From Ulota crispa (Eukaryota > Streptophyta > Bryopsida > Orthotrichales > Orthotrichaceae), in the NCBI GenBank assembly GCA_963920765.1, contig OY987250.1, positions 7,068,001-7,132,000 on the forward strand: a stretch of 64,000 bases of DNA. Direction: 5' to 3'. Within the stretch, counting starts at the first letter, position 1, and each line of letters starts with the position of its first letter. Both the position numbers and the translations under genes were made by a program. This document shows, in pieces, positions 15,275 through 31,261 of the stretch. A model generated the notes under the pieces. The model searched no databases and was not told the origin of the DNA. It saw only the letters and a list, made by a program, of their open reading frames with translations.

Positions 15275-15286
15275 GTTCTCGCAGCC

Positions 15287-18740
<3,454 letters not shown>

Positions 18741-19963
18741 GTTGACGTTGTGGAATTAGATTATTACTCAGTATGAGAGAATGTTTGGGTACGGTATACA
18801 AGGAATGTGCAGTTACAGAGTATGCTTTGTGAGAGTCCGCAATTATTGAGTTTGTAAACAAACCGGGGTGAGAGTTGTGCTGATAAGACCTTCTGGGCGA
18901 GCAAATGTTTCTTGAGCTAAGGCGATATTGCTCTATAATTGTCCATTTAATCTGATTTTCATACGTGAATTGAGAGGTATTAATGAGAGGTTGTGTTTCA
19001 CTTGTCGACAAGTTAAAATGCAATTATGTTCTTTAAATTAACCCAAGGCAATTTGGTGTTCAGGCAACTTTTAATCCTTGCTGAAGGCAGAGATTTGAGT
19101 TTGGAGAAGTTGTTGGCTGAAGTCAACTTCAGCATTCAATTTTAATGTACTCCATACCTTATTTCAATTGTCTTTGGTATAAGCTAAACTACATCAAAAA
19201 GTATGATGATAGTGTCATTAAAAAACCTACAACAAGTTGCCTCATTGGAAAGATGGGCAACAAGTTTGAGTAAATTGAAGATTTCCCTTGGGCACTCCCT
19301 TGGGCAATGAGAGTCTTTACTTTGAAAATTCATCATCTAATAAAATCCAAACGTATTTTTGAGCTAATTTCAATTGGAATGCTTTAGTTATAAAAATCAG
19401 AATTCATCCATGAATTCTCTTTCACTCATAATGACTTTTGGTCAATAATTGGAGTTGAAAGTATTTTTTGTATAAGTTGGTAGCTCTTTGACAATTGCAT
19501 TGTAGGCTCATTTATGAAACTACGTTTGTGGATTTGGAAGGGGGCTTACTAGTTTTGAAATAACAACATTAAATCATAATAAGTGGTTGTGTCCCATTTT
19601 TGAGCACTAAACTTGCCATTTTTGCAAGTAGAATTTTTGAGCAACTAAAAAAAATCAGAAAATTACATACTCATCCACATTCAATCACAAATATCTTAAA
19701 ATTTTCATAATCTATTTGGAATTTTTTTGGTAGCACCATCTAAAAGCCTTGAAGTTCAAGATCCTACAATTACAATCCTAGTTTTAATGTTTAATAATGA
19801 CCTTACAAGGATATTTCAAAAACTTCAAAACTACCTTCCAGAAATGAGAAAAACACCCCAAGGCTTTTAGGGGTTAAGGTTGTGCTTATGTAGGCTTTCC
19901 TTTTTAAGTGAACAACTTGAAGATAGTTTTAACCTGCAAATGCTCAAGGGTACTTCTCTTGTT
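18741..19963. other. Intergenic, no gene
   Basis: Unique AT-rich sequence just outside the inverted repeat. A right-hand M1-type end (CTTTTAGGGGTTAA) is visible at about 19864-19877. A possible left end (TTAATCCTTGCTG) lies near 19068, which would make a long, diverged M1 element; this is uncertain. Confidence 0.4.
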
Positions 19964-20574
19964 TTAACCCCTAAAGGCCCAAGGAGGTAAGGGCAAAACA
20001 TAGATGTGTTATAAAATGGTACTTTTGTAACTTTGATGAAGTTTGTTTCAAAAAGAGAAAATAAGAATCATAATGTTTTGTAATTATCCATACGGTCATA
20101 TACTCAAAAAAAGTTTTGAGTTTTTATGTAATGAATTTAGAAGCATTTACCATTTAATATTCACCAAAATTACAAATTTTACTCTTAGATTTCAAATTTT
20201 GGTATGATTGGTTAAAAATAAACATTCTATCCTAAACTTCAAAAAGGCAATCTTTTGAAAGGAGAGAACATCATTAGTTTGACAAAAGAGTAAATTTTAC
20301 CACACTAGCAAATATTGAAGTATTTGTTTTTGAAAAACTCTCCTTGGTGGAGTCTAACTTGGATTGACATGATTCAAGTTAAGTTGGAAAGTACACTTTA
20401 TTTTCTATTACAAAAAAAAAAAAAAAAAAAAAAGAAAAAGAAAAAGAAAAAAGAAAAAAAAAGAAAAAGAAAAAGAAAAAAACATTTTTTTGAAAAAAGT
20501 TTTTTTTTGTATTGGGCAACCCGATAAAAATGGGCAGCAACCAGAAAATGGTCAATTGGCCATTTAGGGATTAA
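19964..20574. mobile_element. Possible long M1-type element
   Basis: Begins TTAACCCCTAAAGGCCC and ends GGCCATTTAGGGATTAA. It is larger than the other M1 copies and contains the A-rich simple repeat at 20411-20486, which may have expanded inside it. Assignment rests on the ends only. Confidence 0.4.
20411..20486. repeat. Poly-A / (AAAAAG)n simple repeat
   Basis: About 20 A residues followed by irregular AAAAAG and AAAG units. The Lys-rich frame across it is an artefact of the repeat. Confidence 0.9.
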
Positions 20575-21489
20575 GAAGATATTTTGGAAGTTTCTAAATT
20601 ATTCTTGCAAGTAAATGATGTTGCCAAAAAAAACTTTTAAAAAGCTACACAGATATTAACATATTTGTGATTAAATGTAGGTGAGTACAAAGTTTTTTGT
20701 TTTTTTGTAGCTGCCCAAAACTTGTCATGCAAAAATAGTAATTTTTTGTACAAAATTAGGAAACAACCACTTATGATGATGTAGTATTTTATATTTGAAA
20801 AAAAATTCATGCTAGAAAAAATTCTAAGTTGAACAGTTCAAAATTTGTTTGATCAAGGTCTAGATGATGTTTTTAAATATTTTATTACATAAGTGAATTG
20901 AAATTCACAACATCTTTCATTGTAATACAAACTTCCAAAAAGTTGTTGAACGAGCATTTTATAGCACATTTATGTTTCAATAAAAAAAACTAGGCTTTCA
21001 AAGATTAAACTTCGCAATTTGCATTGAACATAAATTATCATAATATCTAGTAATGAGTGGTTTGCTTTCATTTTCAAGTTGAATGTAAACTTGGTGCAAG
21101 ACAAACAAAATCTTCAAAAGGTCTTTAGTATATAATTAAATATTAAGTATTTGCACTATCAATGTGCTACTCCCCTATGTACCCAATATCAACATTTCAA
21201 GATTTCATTTGATATTTCAAGAAAGTTTGAGATGGAAAAAGAGGTTGTTTTCAAGAAGTTTGTGTTGGAGGCCAATGCATGCTTCAATTAGGTGGTAAGA
21301 TAGACAATTGAGCCTCAACATATACATGCAATTCAAGCCTTTATAGTTATTTAAGGTGTCAAAATCGATGTACCTTGTTATGAGTTTTTCATTTATAAGA
21401 AAATCTTCAAACATATTATTTTTAAATACCACACCTTCTTACACTACTATGAAGAATTATCTTTCATAAAATCATCATCCATTGCAAGC
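20575..21489. other. AT-rich intergenic sequence, no gene
   Basis: No coding frame, RNA gene or bounded element was recognised. Confidence 0.5.
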
Positions 21490-21845
21490 TTAACCCCTAA
21501 ACGTCGGCATGGACAAAAAACATCCGTTGCCTCTAAAAAAAAACTCTGTATCCCATAAAAAGACCGATTTTTATCTGATTTTTTGTAGAAGTGATCATAA
21601 AAGCGTAGTGCATCATGGAAGGCAAAAAATTTCCTCTTGAGATACATTCATTTTATTTTATAACTCAAATTGTGATACATGGTGTTAGCTCCTGAGCTAC
21701 CCTCCTTGCAATTTTCATGAGGGCACCATGCACTGTTGACTTTTCCAACTTTTTAAAGCAATACTACTAGTGCCCATGTGCAAAACACTATAGAATGCTA
21801 CAAGCAGGGCAAGCCACAGTGATCTATCCATCCTTTAAGGGTTAA
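21490..21845. mobile_element. MITE, family M1, copy
   Basis: Starts TTAACCCCTAAACGTCGGC and ends CATCCTTTAAGGGTTAA. The interior matches copies at 3718 and 11429, including 'gcaattttcatgaggg', 'tgcactgttgactttt' and a closing 'ctacaagcagggcaagcc' block. Confidence 0.65.
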
Positions 21846-23057
21846 GTCATACAAGTATCAATTAAAAGCTATTTACAAGGTAAGAGCACATTTAAAACTA
21901 AATTGTCCTACCATACTATAGTGCAAAACACCATAAACCAACAAATTCTTAGCCAAACGTTACAAATAGTTCTTCATTGTGAATGAAAAACCTTCTTTTT
22001 TGCAAACTGTAGCTCCAGTTTATTTTTGTAACTTTTACCCTACAACCTTCATGCTTTTCATGCTCATAGTTACAGAAAAAAACAACTTATTGAGAGGTGT
22101 GCTATGAGCAGCTCATATGGTTGTCGTATGGTTGTTAGGAGGGCTTTGTTGCTTTATTCTGTCTTGCACCGTAGGACTGTCCCAATAAATACTTCGTTTC
22201 ACGCCAAATATTTGTAAGGGGAGGACTTCCTTCTATTTCTTTGCCTTCTTATTCCTCTTTTTCTTTTTCTTGAGACGTAATTCTCCTCTTAGATCTGACA
22301 ATGTGCCAAATTCGTCATTACTTCTCATTTCCTTCCAAATGTAAAAACGTAACTAACGATGCTGATAAAAAAGAAAATGGAATACACCATGCCCTTCGAA
22401 CACTAAGTATTTTTAATGTTCACCCAACCCTCTAATGCATCAGATTAAACAAAACATCCAAAATCAGGTTGTGAACACAAATGGAAGGAGCCCTGTTAAT
22501 AGTTCCCACACGGCAACGGCAGTAGTCATTAAAAGGGTAGAATGCATATATTCTCTTCAGGCTTGTCTTACAGCATAACAGCACCAAAAAGTGAAACACA
22601 TGCTGTTGAAACCTAATACTCTTCTAGAAGAAATAACAAAATCCTCAACCAGTCTTAATTACCTAATCATGTATAAAAACAACACATGTTTTTCAATATC
22701 AAGTATCCAATCACAGAGCAATGTCAACTCTTCCTCTTTGGATTCCTACCCTACTTTGAATACCAGCAACTTACTTCACCCCTACAGCATTCATTCGTTA
22801 CACAAAACCAACCACTCAGGAAATCATCCCACAAAGCAACAAAAATAGCCCTTTTTGCAGCACCGGTAGATAAGAGAGATCTCAGTGGATTCTTCAGCAA
22901 TCAAAATCCTTGACGATGTGGATACATTAGCAATACAAAACTGATACTCTATACATGTCTGGTTCCATGGAATGCCACGCCCGCAGGATGTTGTAAGAAA
23001 CAAACAAACGCTCTAAGCTTGCCACTACAGTAATGAACTATACAACATGATTTGCCT
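21846..23057. other. No gene; probable 3' flank of the plastid-protein gene
   Basis: No coding signal. The last few hundred bases before 23058 probably include the 3' UTR of the minus-strand gene. No strong poly(A) signal stands out. Confidence 0.45.
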
Positions 23058-25254
23058 TTAGAAGTCTGGAGTACCTTGCTCGGGGGAGGACGAGGAGGAC
23101 GACGACGGAATGTCTAGAGGAGGGAGGTTGTCGTAAGGGAGAGAAGGCAGTCCATTGGCACCTTCATTGACGGTGGTGGTGCTCTCGGTCACCGTGGTAG
23201 CTCCATTTGGTTCCTCGTCGTACGTGACGGTGCTGACTTGAGTGGCAGCGGCTCTTGTCACTGGAGGCTCCGTGGCCAACGCTTTCTGCGCGGCTCTCTG
23301 TGCCGAAGTCCTTGCTCTTTCTTGCACATCATTCTGTGTCCAATTCACAAAGTTTCAGTGATGTAAGCAGAATTTCTAAAAGTAAAGGCCGCTTCACACT
23401 ATGCCTGATCAAGTTGAGAGGCTGTTGGATTGAGTGCTAGGGCAAAGAAATAAGTTGATAATCTTCTTCTATATCATAATAGAATACGATTTTAAAAAGT
23501 GTCCGTGGTGGTAGTCTACTAACCCCATGCCTAATTAGTTGAAACTCTATTAACACCACATGATCTAATAGAGAGGGGGAGGGAGAGTGGAATGTCACAA
23601 AAGGAGAGGAAAAGGCACCCTTAAAATATGTTCAAGCATGAGAATGTCTCCCATATCACATCGTTGATACAATGGGTATAGAAAACTTGTAGGCACTAAG
23701 ATATATTTTTTGAAACCTTTGGCTGCCCTTAGTGTGAAGCTTCCAAATGCCAAGTCCAAAGTCCAAAGTCATATCATTTATTGATCCGTCCAAATCTAAT
23801 AGTCAAGATCTTGTCGATTTAATTGATTATTTTATGAAAAAAATTGATGACCTCTCAACTATAGTTTGGGTCGCCACTATTGCTTGACCCAAACTTCTTT
23901 TGAGAGGTAATTGTTTTTGATGGAAGAGTGTAGTCATAGAGGGTGAGGGACTTCAGATTTTGGCTCCTAGTGTGAAGGATTGAGAGGCCAAACTCTTGAT
24001 TTCTGATTAGTGGAAATCAACGGCCTCTTAACCATTGGTCATAGTGTGAAGCGATCCTAAATGTAACAGACCCTTTCGTAAAATTTATTAGGTCCTATGC
24101 AGGAAAGGCTCCACGCCCGGGTTGTTGGTTAGGGTTTATCACAAATCTCACTCTATAGGGTTTGTGGGTTATAACAGTTTCTAAAGATTAGGGTAGCTTT
24201 GTCAATAGATGTCTTCATTGCATCAGGCATAGAGGGAAAGAAAACCTATAATATATTGAATTTCTCGTCCGTAGCAGAAACTAGCTGTACATTGTAATTC
24301 AAAAGAAGCAGCTCGGTTGGAAAAAGGTTTCAAGCTACATTACCTGGAATTCACGGATTTGACGTTGCTGTTCAGCCTGCCGTTGCCCAACTTCACTCAA
24401 GAGCTCGCCGACTAAACTGCCAATGCGCTCGCTGACAGTCTCGGCAAGAGCTTTCCCCAAGAAAAACGCGTCTAGCAATTGTTTACTCTCGGGGTCACCT
24501 GTGAAAAACGCACAAAAAGCTACAATTCAAGCACATGCAAATACAGACTAAAAGCACCCCCATTTTGAGAATTGCCGAATTGAATTCAAAAGTTTAGGAA
24601 AAAAACCAAAGAGGAACAATAGAGAATACTCTTTATTTCTATAGGCTTAGTTTAGCCGGGAGTATACTCTAGACAATCAATTGGCCCAAGAGAATGTAGG
24701 ATATTGGCCGGTTAAACTAAAACAAACTCCCTGGATTGTGCCACACACTAGTGTTACACGACTAAGGGTATGTTCGCACTTGATGTTAAGAGGAATCTTG
24801 GCAATATGAATGTAGTCTAGAAGTGTGTCCAAATGCATCTAATTTTCTTTGGCTAAATACTCCTAACACCAAGTGAGAACATACCCTTAAACTTACTGAT
24901 TCATGAAATTTTCAAAAGCTAGAAAGGGCATATTTGCCGTCTAGAAAACTTGCCAATGACAATATCTAGAATCTCTCATAGACAATACCGCTTTCGAAAA
25001 GGCATGGTTAAGGTTTATCATAAGCAATTCAGCTAGAAATCTGATAAACCCAATTTTCTGTGATAAACCCAATTCCAGGACTGAAACCTACCGCTCGACT
25101 GCCGGGCGCGCACACATATGCCGCGACCACCGCCGTTTCGCTTGAGACTTAAAGAAGCGCCGGGTGCCTGGCCAGACACCGCCGGAGTGCGGCCGCTGAG
25201 GCTGCAGAGCGACGAGAGAGACGACGAGGATGCAAGCGTCGTCGCCATGGCCAT
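23058..25254 (-). CDS. Chloroplast-targeted protein resembling At4g13200/PG18 (3 exons)
   Basis: Exons on the minus strand are 25254-25092, 24498-24344 and 23333-23058. They join in phase through GT..AG introns to give 197 residues. The first ~50 residues are Ser/Ala-rich with few acids, as in a stromal transit peptide. Next comes a helical core with 'LLDAFFLGKALAETVSERIG' and 'AEQQRQIREFQ', then an Arg/Ala-rich helix and an acidic, Ser-rich tail. From memory the core resembles the Arabidopsis plastoglobule protein At4g13200 (PG18), reported to act in thylakoid formation. The link is by recollection, not a search. The start is the first of two ATGs (MAMA). Both introns hold MITEs, and an M1 remnant lies about 360 bp upstream. 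The start and upstream region are GC-rich. Confidence 0.7.
23387..24057. mobile_element. Harbinger-type MITE inside intron 2 of the PG18-like gene
   Basis: 671 bp. The ends are inverted: GGCCGCTTCACACTATG on the left and complement GGATCGCTTCACACTATG on the right. A longer similarity extends through 'gagaggctgttgg'. TAA(A) lies directly outside both ends (about 23383-23386 and 24058-24061), fitting a TWA target. It accounts for most of the intron. Confidence 0.7.
24766..24894. mobile_element. Small MITE inside intron 1 of the PG18-like gene
   Basis: About 125 bp bounded by inverted repeats AGGGTATGTTCGCACTTGAT and the near-complement at the right end (AAGTGAGAACATACCCT). TA lies outside both ends, which would suit a Tc1/mariner-type (Stowaway-like) MITE. 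A second, shorter inverted pair (TTAGTTTAGCCGG and CCGGTTAAACTAA) occurs just upstream at about 24648-24716. Confidence 0.6.
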
Positions 25255-25616
25255 GGCGTGCAACTCAAATGGTCCCCACGAAACAGGAGGTTCGGTGGGC
25301 GAAGGTAGGGTTGAAAGCGCAAGGGAGCGCAAGGTTGCAGTGATTTGCAATGTGGGGTTGGGTGAGGATGATTGCAAGACGAGGGTGCGTCGCAGGCGCT
25401 GGTGTCGGGGGAAGGGGAGGGGGTGTGAGGGAGTGAGGGAGTGAGGGATAGCGTGGGTGGTGGTGGAGGCGTGGCGTCCGTCGCGAGGGGTGCCGCACGC
25501 CGCTCTCGCAATTTGGTTCACCCGCCAAGTGGCACCGCATTTACCCGCTCTGATCAATACCGTTCCCCTAAAGTAGGCGCACCTATACCCGACCATTTAA
25601 GGGTTTGGGGCAGGGT

Positions 25617-25704
25617 TTAATCCTTAACCATTCAACATCCCAGCAGCAAAAAACTTGCTCCATTTCCTGTGTATTCTGTGATACCCGAGGCATTGAGGGG
25701 TTAA
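25617..25704. mobile_element. Short M1-type MITE upstream of the PG18-like gene
   Basis: 88 bp starting TTAATCCTTAACCATTCAAC and ending GGCATTGAGGGGTTAA. It is probably an internal-deletion derivative of the M1 family. It lies about 360 bp upstream of the start codon, within the likely promoter. Confidence 0.5.
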
Positions 25705-27119
25705 AGGACCATAGGGCATAGTATATACGCTGCCATATAATCGATATTTACTACCAGTAAGAAGTTTTAATTTGAGATCTCAAGTAGCTCACTAGAACCG
25801 CTTTGATTTATTCTCCAACTTTTTTGTTAATCTCAAGTATAGTAGAGGTGTGGATCTATTCCAAATACAAGAAAAATACCCCGCATTGTACTGGTCGCAG
25901 CGGCACGCTGTCGTGATGTAAATCATGGCATATAATAAAAATAAGTAAAGTAATTAGATTATAGTATGTATGAGGTGGTGTACTCTATTTCCTTCATCCG
26001 CGGTTTTGTCCTTGTTTAGTAAAGTTTTCCTTGATAAAGTTTTGATGAGGCAACAACCATACATGAGTATTAGTTGACTAGAGTTCATTGGAGTTTACTT
26101 TAGTAAAGAGATTCCATGGACTAATAAAAGAGAGTGGTGTTTACTTTAGAGTTATTTTTGATTAAAGTAACTCAAGGACCAATAGTAGAGAAGGACTTTT
26201 ACTTTACGTCTTCTCTCTTTAGTATATAGGTAAAAACCTACTTGGGAAAAGATGAGATGTTCTTCATAAAATATTTTACATACACCATGTTTTTTCTCTC
26301 CTCTTCTATGCTTTGTTTTTTTTTCTTCTTATAACTTTCAATTGTTTTTAGAAGCTATATTTTATTTTATGGTATTTTTCCATTAGTTGATTTGAAATAG
26401 GCTGCAGCCCAGACACTTTGCATGTTCTTAAGGCAAATTCCTCTTTATTCCACAACGCTCATTCCTTTATGGCTCAATTTCTGTTTTTGTTAGGATAGAA
26501 TGACCTGCAACTTACAATGAAGGCATGTAAGGAGAATTTGACTAAAATTGAAACAACTAAATGACATACAAAAGCTCATCTAAAAAATTGCAAATATAAT
26601 CTATTTTCATTCAAAATTTGGCAAATTGGGAATTTAGTCTGAAAAAGGTTCTAGAAAATTTCATTTACATTTTCACGGGAATTTGTTAGTGTTATGGTAG
26701 CCAACAAAGTTTTGAGGTAAGATTTGGGCAAAAATTTACTAAAAAATTAATGTTGGTTTGAGGCACCTTAAGGTTTTGTAAAATTTAGGAGAAGTATTCG
26801 TAGGATTAGCCTTTCAATAAGCTATTATGGAATATAATTTTTGTGGAAAAAAATATTGTAGACTATTTTATATTAAATGGTAAAGTTGTAGTTCATATGA
26901 TGCCTATTAGCAACTCTAGATTAACCCTGAAACTACTTGGATGTATTTCTATAATAGCACTTGAAGGTTCCAATCCCAACCATATTAAAGCACCTTAGCA
27001 ATCAACATATGACAAGATTTGCTTGTTCAAAGAGTATTCACTGTTTTGGTGTCGGATAGAAAAAAGCTTGCTTTGAAAATACATAGGGTGTCTAGCTGCA
27101 ATCATGGATTGCTAATTAA
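25705..27119. other. AT-rich intergenic sequence, no gene
   Basis: No gene recognised. The part at 26080-26230 has weak inverted 'tttactttagt' motifs but no clear element ends. Confidence 0.45.
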
Positions 27120-29166
27120 AAAATGTCGTCGGTCTTTGGTCTTTATTTTTCAAATTTTCAATCTTCTATCTTCTGTTAGTCTATCTTGTAGCTGGTTCTA
27201 GAAGTGTAAGGGTCAATGTAAGGATAAAAGCCCACTGGATATGGGACAGGTAGAACAGAATAACAGACACAAGCTGCCATCCGTATGATGGAGATCCTAA
27301 AATCAAATTCACGATTTGCTGGCCAAAACTCCAGATCGTGATAACAGAGCAAGTCTTGACCACGTAGGTGATCAATTCCACTTTGTCACTATGATAATAA
27401 ATGGGGTTAAATTTGGTTTAATCAAAACTGTTTGCAACAAGGTTTTTAAAACAAAATAGAATAAAATGACAAATAAATTTTCAAAACCAAATAAGAATAA
27501 CAAAGCCACATCCTACACATATTTAATAAATAAACTCAAAATATTCTTCTAAAAATCTTCATATCTATAGATCTTAAAAGCTTTGTATCTTCAAGTCTTC
27601 ATATTTTAATAAAAACTATGGAGAAAATCACAATCAACAAGTTTTAAAAAGACTGCAACCTACTATCTAATATCACAGATGGCTCAAAAGTCTAAATGTT
27701 AAGTATAATAGCATTTTGAAAAGTTCTTCTAATCTTCTAACATCCCTGTAAATTTTAACTTCATTCTAAGCTACTGCTCAAAAGTTATGCAAGTTCAAAG
27801 TAGAGGCTCTTTTTCCTCTTTGCAAAAGAATCACTACCTTTTCAAACTTTTATACTTTTTGTTTTATAACTCCTATAAACAAATATAACACCATTTTAAA
27901 AAGATAATATAACCAACTACAACTCACTTCAAATTAAAATTTTGTCCGTTACTTTTAGTAAATCAAAGTTTAGGTCTCAATTTTTTAAAGAGCACTTAAC
28001 CTCAACATTTACACACTATAGCTCTTTCAATAAAACTCCAAATATAATGATTGATGTTAATTCAAAAATCTATGACAATAACATATCACTATTAAAAGTT
28101 TGAAAAGAAATTTTTATACTATCTGAAAGTTGTAGCCCCTCAAAGTTTTGACTTTTTTCTAATAAAAATGTAGCTCACCTTCAATCTTTTATACCTCTAT
28201 AACTATCTCTTCCAAACTCCAAATTATAAATTTAAAGACTTTCTAAAAATATAAAATTAAAATAAATTCTTTCCAAATTTTATTACAAAATAACATACAA
28301 ATCCTAAGCTATGGCTTGTTGAAGTCTCAGCTTTTCTTCATAGTTTAGTTTTTTGACTTCAGAATTCAAATACCCATAATTTTTGCATCTCAGCTCCAAA
28401 TTAAACTTGTAAATTCGTTTTGAAAACATAATCATACATGAAACAACTCCTTTAAATTTTACTTCAAAATATTGTATACATAGAAAGTTCGCTCATATCA
28501 AAGTTTCGGATTTCTTTTTCTCTTTCAATCAACATTCATACACTAAATTCTGACATATTAAAAATCTCTCCTTCTATATTTTGGCTCTATCCAAGGTAGA
28601 GGATAAGACACATCAGTCCATACCCTTCTCCATCATAATCTCATCATAGATGTTAAATTTTTTTTTTTTACATTTTTCCAATTCACTTCTAAATTTTTAG
28701 TATTTTTATTTAAACAAAAACAAAACATATAAATCTTCTAAAACACCTATATAAATATATAAAAATGAATAAATAGAATATAAACACCACCGTAAAATAG
28801 CCACGTATTGTTGTGAACATATAATAGCGTCAAACGTTTGTCTTCAGTTGTCAAATCTTGGAATTGGTTGATTGGAGAAGCGGTTGTTTTTTGCCGCCCA
28901 CCGATTCAAGTTTAATGTCAATCGGACTCTTTGAGCGGTGGTGGCAGCCTACGGCAAAAAATTGGCTCAGCCAATCCGTTACCTACCCTCCTGAACTATG
29001 CATGTGATAAGACGGCGCAGCACCTTGCAATCTATAACCGCTGCGCTGCTATCAAACCGTGATTTTTACCACAATCACTTCTTTTATCTCAACTGTTGAT
29101 TTATTAAAATCAACACAAATATAAATAAGTAACGTGTATTTATATGATGGAGACATCTCCATCAAG
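27120..29166 (-). mobile_element. 2-kb dispersed element, copy a (inverted relative to 57.7 kb)
   Basis: The reverse complement of this segment matches 57737-59815 in order along its length. It starts with the TGATGGAGACATCTCCATCA palindrome at 29146-29165, passes the 'cgtttgacgctattatat' block, and ends with the 'cccactggatatggga' and 'cacgatttgctggccaaaact' blocks and 'gaagattgaa' repeats. No coding frame survives. It may be a non-autonomous LTR-type element or Helitron-like; neither long terminal repeats nor a CTRR hairpin end was identified. Confidence 0.65.
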
Positions 29167-30331
29167 ATACCGGTATGGGTTCAAAAATGAATAATGAAAG
29201 TATAAAAAATAGAGTGTGGAATTGGAGATTAAACAGGAATGAATATGTCAATCTTATTACCTATGGTCAGTATTTTTTTAATATTTTTGCCAAAGTAGAG
29301 CGACTGGCTTTTTAAAAAGTGTGCAAATAAGAAAAAATTGGCTAATATTGAGGAGAATGAAAGATATGTGCGTATTCATCCAATAAGTTTACTAATATAA
29401 GCTATTTTCATCCAAAAATTGGCCAAACATATGTTTGCTCAAGGAGACATCAGATAATTCCATCCATTTTTTGTGTCTAATTTTTAATGTAGTGGAAGCT
29501 ACAAGAATTTTAAGATAAGATTTAGGCAAAAATTCACAAATGTAAAAATCTCTGCCTATGGTTGTTATTTTGGGCAAGTTTATCTTAAAGGACAAGGCAA
29601 GCAAATAAATGGTTTGGGCAAAGTGGTTGTCCGTGTAGAAATTAGGTGCAAATGTTAGGTTGTGGATGTTGGCTTGCGTCCGTATTGCACCATTAGAAAA
29701 AAAATTGCTTGCACTTGCATTGGTTTTGTGCATTGATTGCTTGCATTTGCAATAGATGTGCTTGTGGTTTAGGGTTGTCTATAGTGACTTCTAGACCAAA
29801 AAAAAAAAAAGTTTTTAATTCCAAACACAAACATGTAGACTTAAAAAAACCACCAAAATAAGAGTTAAGGTTATGACGTTCAAATTAAAAGTGACCAAGT
29901 TTTAAAACAAAATGCACAAAGTTCCTCTTTTTATCCTTAAGGGTACAAATGTTTATTAAATGGATAATAAATGATTTCAATTACTTACTATCAACCTATA
30001 ATACTAGTTGTAATAGTAAAGTACATCCAAGTATGCTTGGTAGACTATTTTGTCTAATTTTCTGTTGTGTGACTAGCTCAAGATTATTGAGTGATTCATG
30101 TTTATGTGTTATATATGTGTCTTTGTTCAATTCATGTAGAGATGGAAGAAGAAAATAAAATTGCAAAAATGAAGATCTTTCTTTCAAAAATCTTCTTAAC
30201 TACACTTAATTTTACCTCAAAAGTCCTAAATCTGCATGCTTCACTCTTCATTCTTAGAGGTTGAGACCCAAAATAAATAATTAAATCAACTTGATTTTAG
30301 CTAATAAACCATAAGTGAACTAAATGGCTGT
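29167..30331. other. AT-rich intergenic sequence, no gene
   Basis: No coding signal. The open frame on the minus strand at 29392-29733 has no recognisable motif and AT-driven composition. An A-rich tract lies near 29799-29810. Confidence 0.45.
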
Positions 30332-30334
30332 ACA

Positions 30335-30466
30335 CACTAAAAGAAATCTTGTGCCAAACAACTAGTTCACAATGATTGCAAATGTCCTGAACGACTCAAT
30401 TTTAGTCGTTTAGGACATTTGCAATCATTGTGAACCAGTTATTTAAGATATGTTTTTCTTCTAGTG
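30335..30466. mobile_element. CACTA-type foldback MITE (132 bp)
   Basis: Starts CACTAAAAGAAA and ends TTTTTCTTCTAGTG. It is flanked by the 3-bp direct repeat ACA (30332-30334 and 30467-30469), the hallmark of CACTA (En/Spm) insertion. Inside, 30365-30396 and 30404-30435 are 32-bp complementary arms with a single G:T-type mismatch around a 7-base loop. The subterminal motif AGTCGTTTAGGA is shared with the larger CACTA end at 54089, so that family probably mobilised it. Confidence 0.85.
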
Positions 30467-30469
30467 ACA

Positions 30470-31005
30470 ATTATTAAATGTAGATTTTTTATATTAGGTA
30501 TTTGATACATATTCAATCATCCATCACCATGACAACTATATGATTGTAATCATTGTATATATTTGCCAATTTTATTTATTTTTGTTTTATTTTATTTACA
30601 TTTACCATATTAATAGGTCACTCTACTAATATATTAAGAAATTTGGGTACCTTAGTTTTCCTAATTGTATTATTATTCAATGATTGGTCTTTCAAATGTA
30701 AAAAATTATAGGATTTTCATCATTAATCTTCTTCAAACCAATAAATCATTTTCTAACTTTTATATGTTGTACAACATCACATGCGTTAAATTAATGTGCT
30801 GCAAAATAAGCAAGCATATCTTGCAATCTCGTAGATATAGTTCACCAGAGAATCATGCTTAAGATGGTTGTTTTTTCAAGAGAGAAGTTTACAACACCAT
30901 CCAACACAACCAATGGTTGAAACTCAAAAAATTGTTCACAAGTTAAGAATAAAGAAAGGATATAACATAAAGGAAGAAAGGAGATGTAGGATTCAGTAGA
31001 AAATA

Positions 31006-31039
<34 letters not shown>

Positions 31040-31261
31040 GCACTCAAAGTATATTGTAGAAGAATTTCTTTGTTTTCTTTATTTATTAAGTTTTTACTAT
31101 AACTTTTTGGTTTGATAATTTTTTGTAACTTATATTTTTGTGTTGTTATAGGCTTTAAAATGCCTCATAATCGCTCATAAGTTTTGGCAAAATCACCACA
31201 AAAACATTCTCAAAAAGTCTTAGAACTCTTTGATATTTTTGAAGCCCCTCATAAGTCATAA
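30470..31261. other. AT-rich intergenic sequence with (AT)n
   Basis: No gene. An (AT)n microsatellite of about 27 bases lies near 31012-31038. Confidence 0.6.

Noticed and set aside
20315-20527. Lys-rich open frame
   Set aside because: Generated by the poly-A and AAAAAG simple repeat.
25118-25444. Plus-strand Arg-rich frame opposite the transit peptide
   Set aside because: Mirror of a GC-rich first exon; no motif or splice support.
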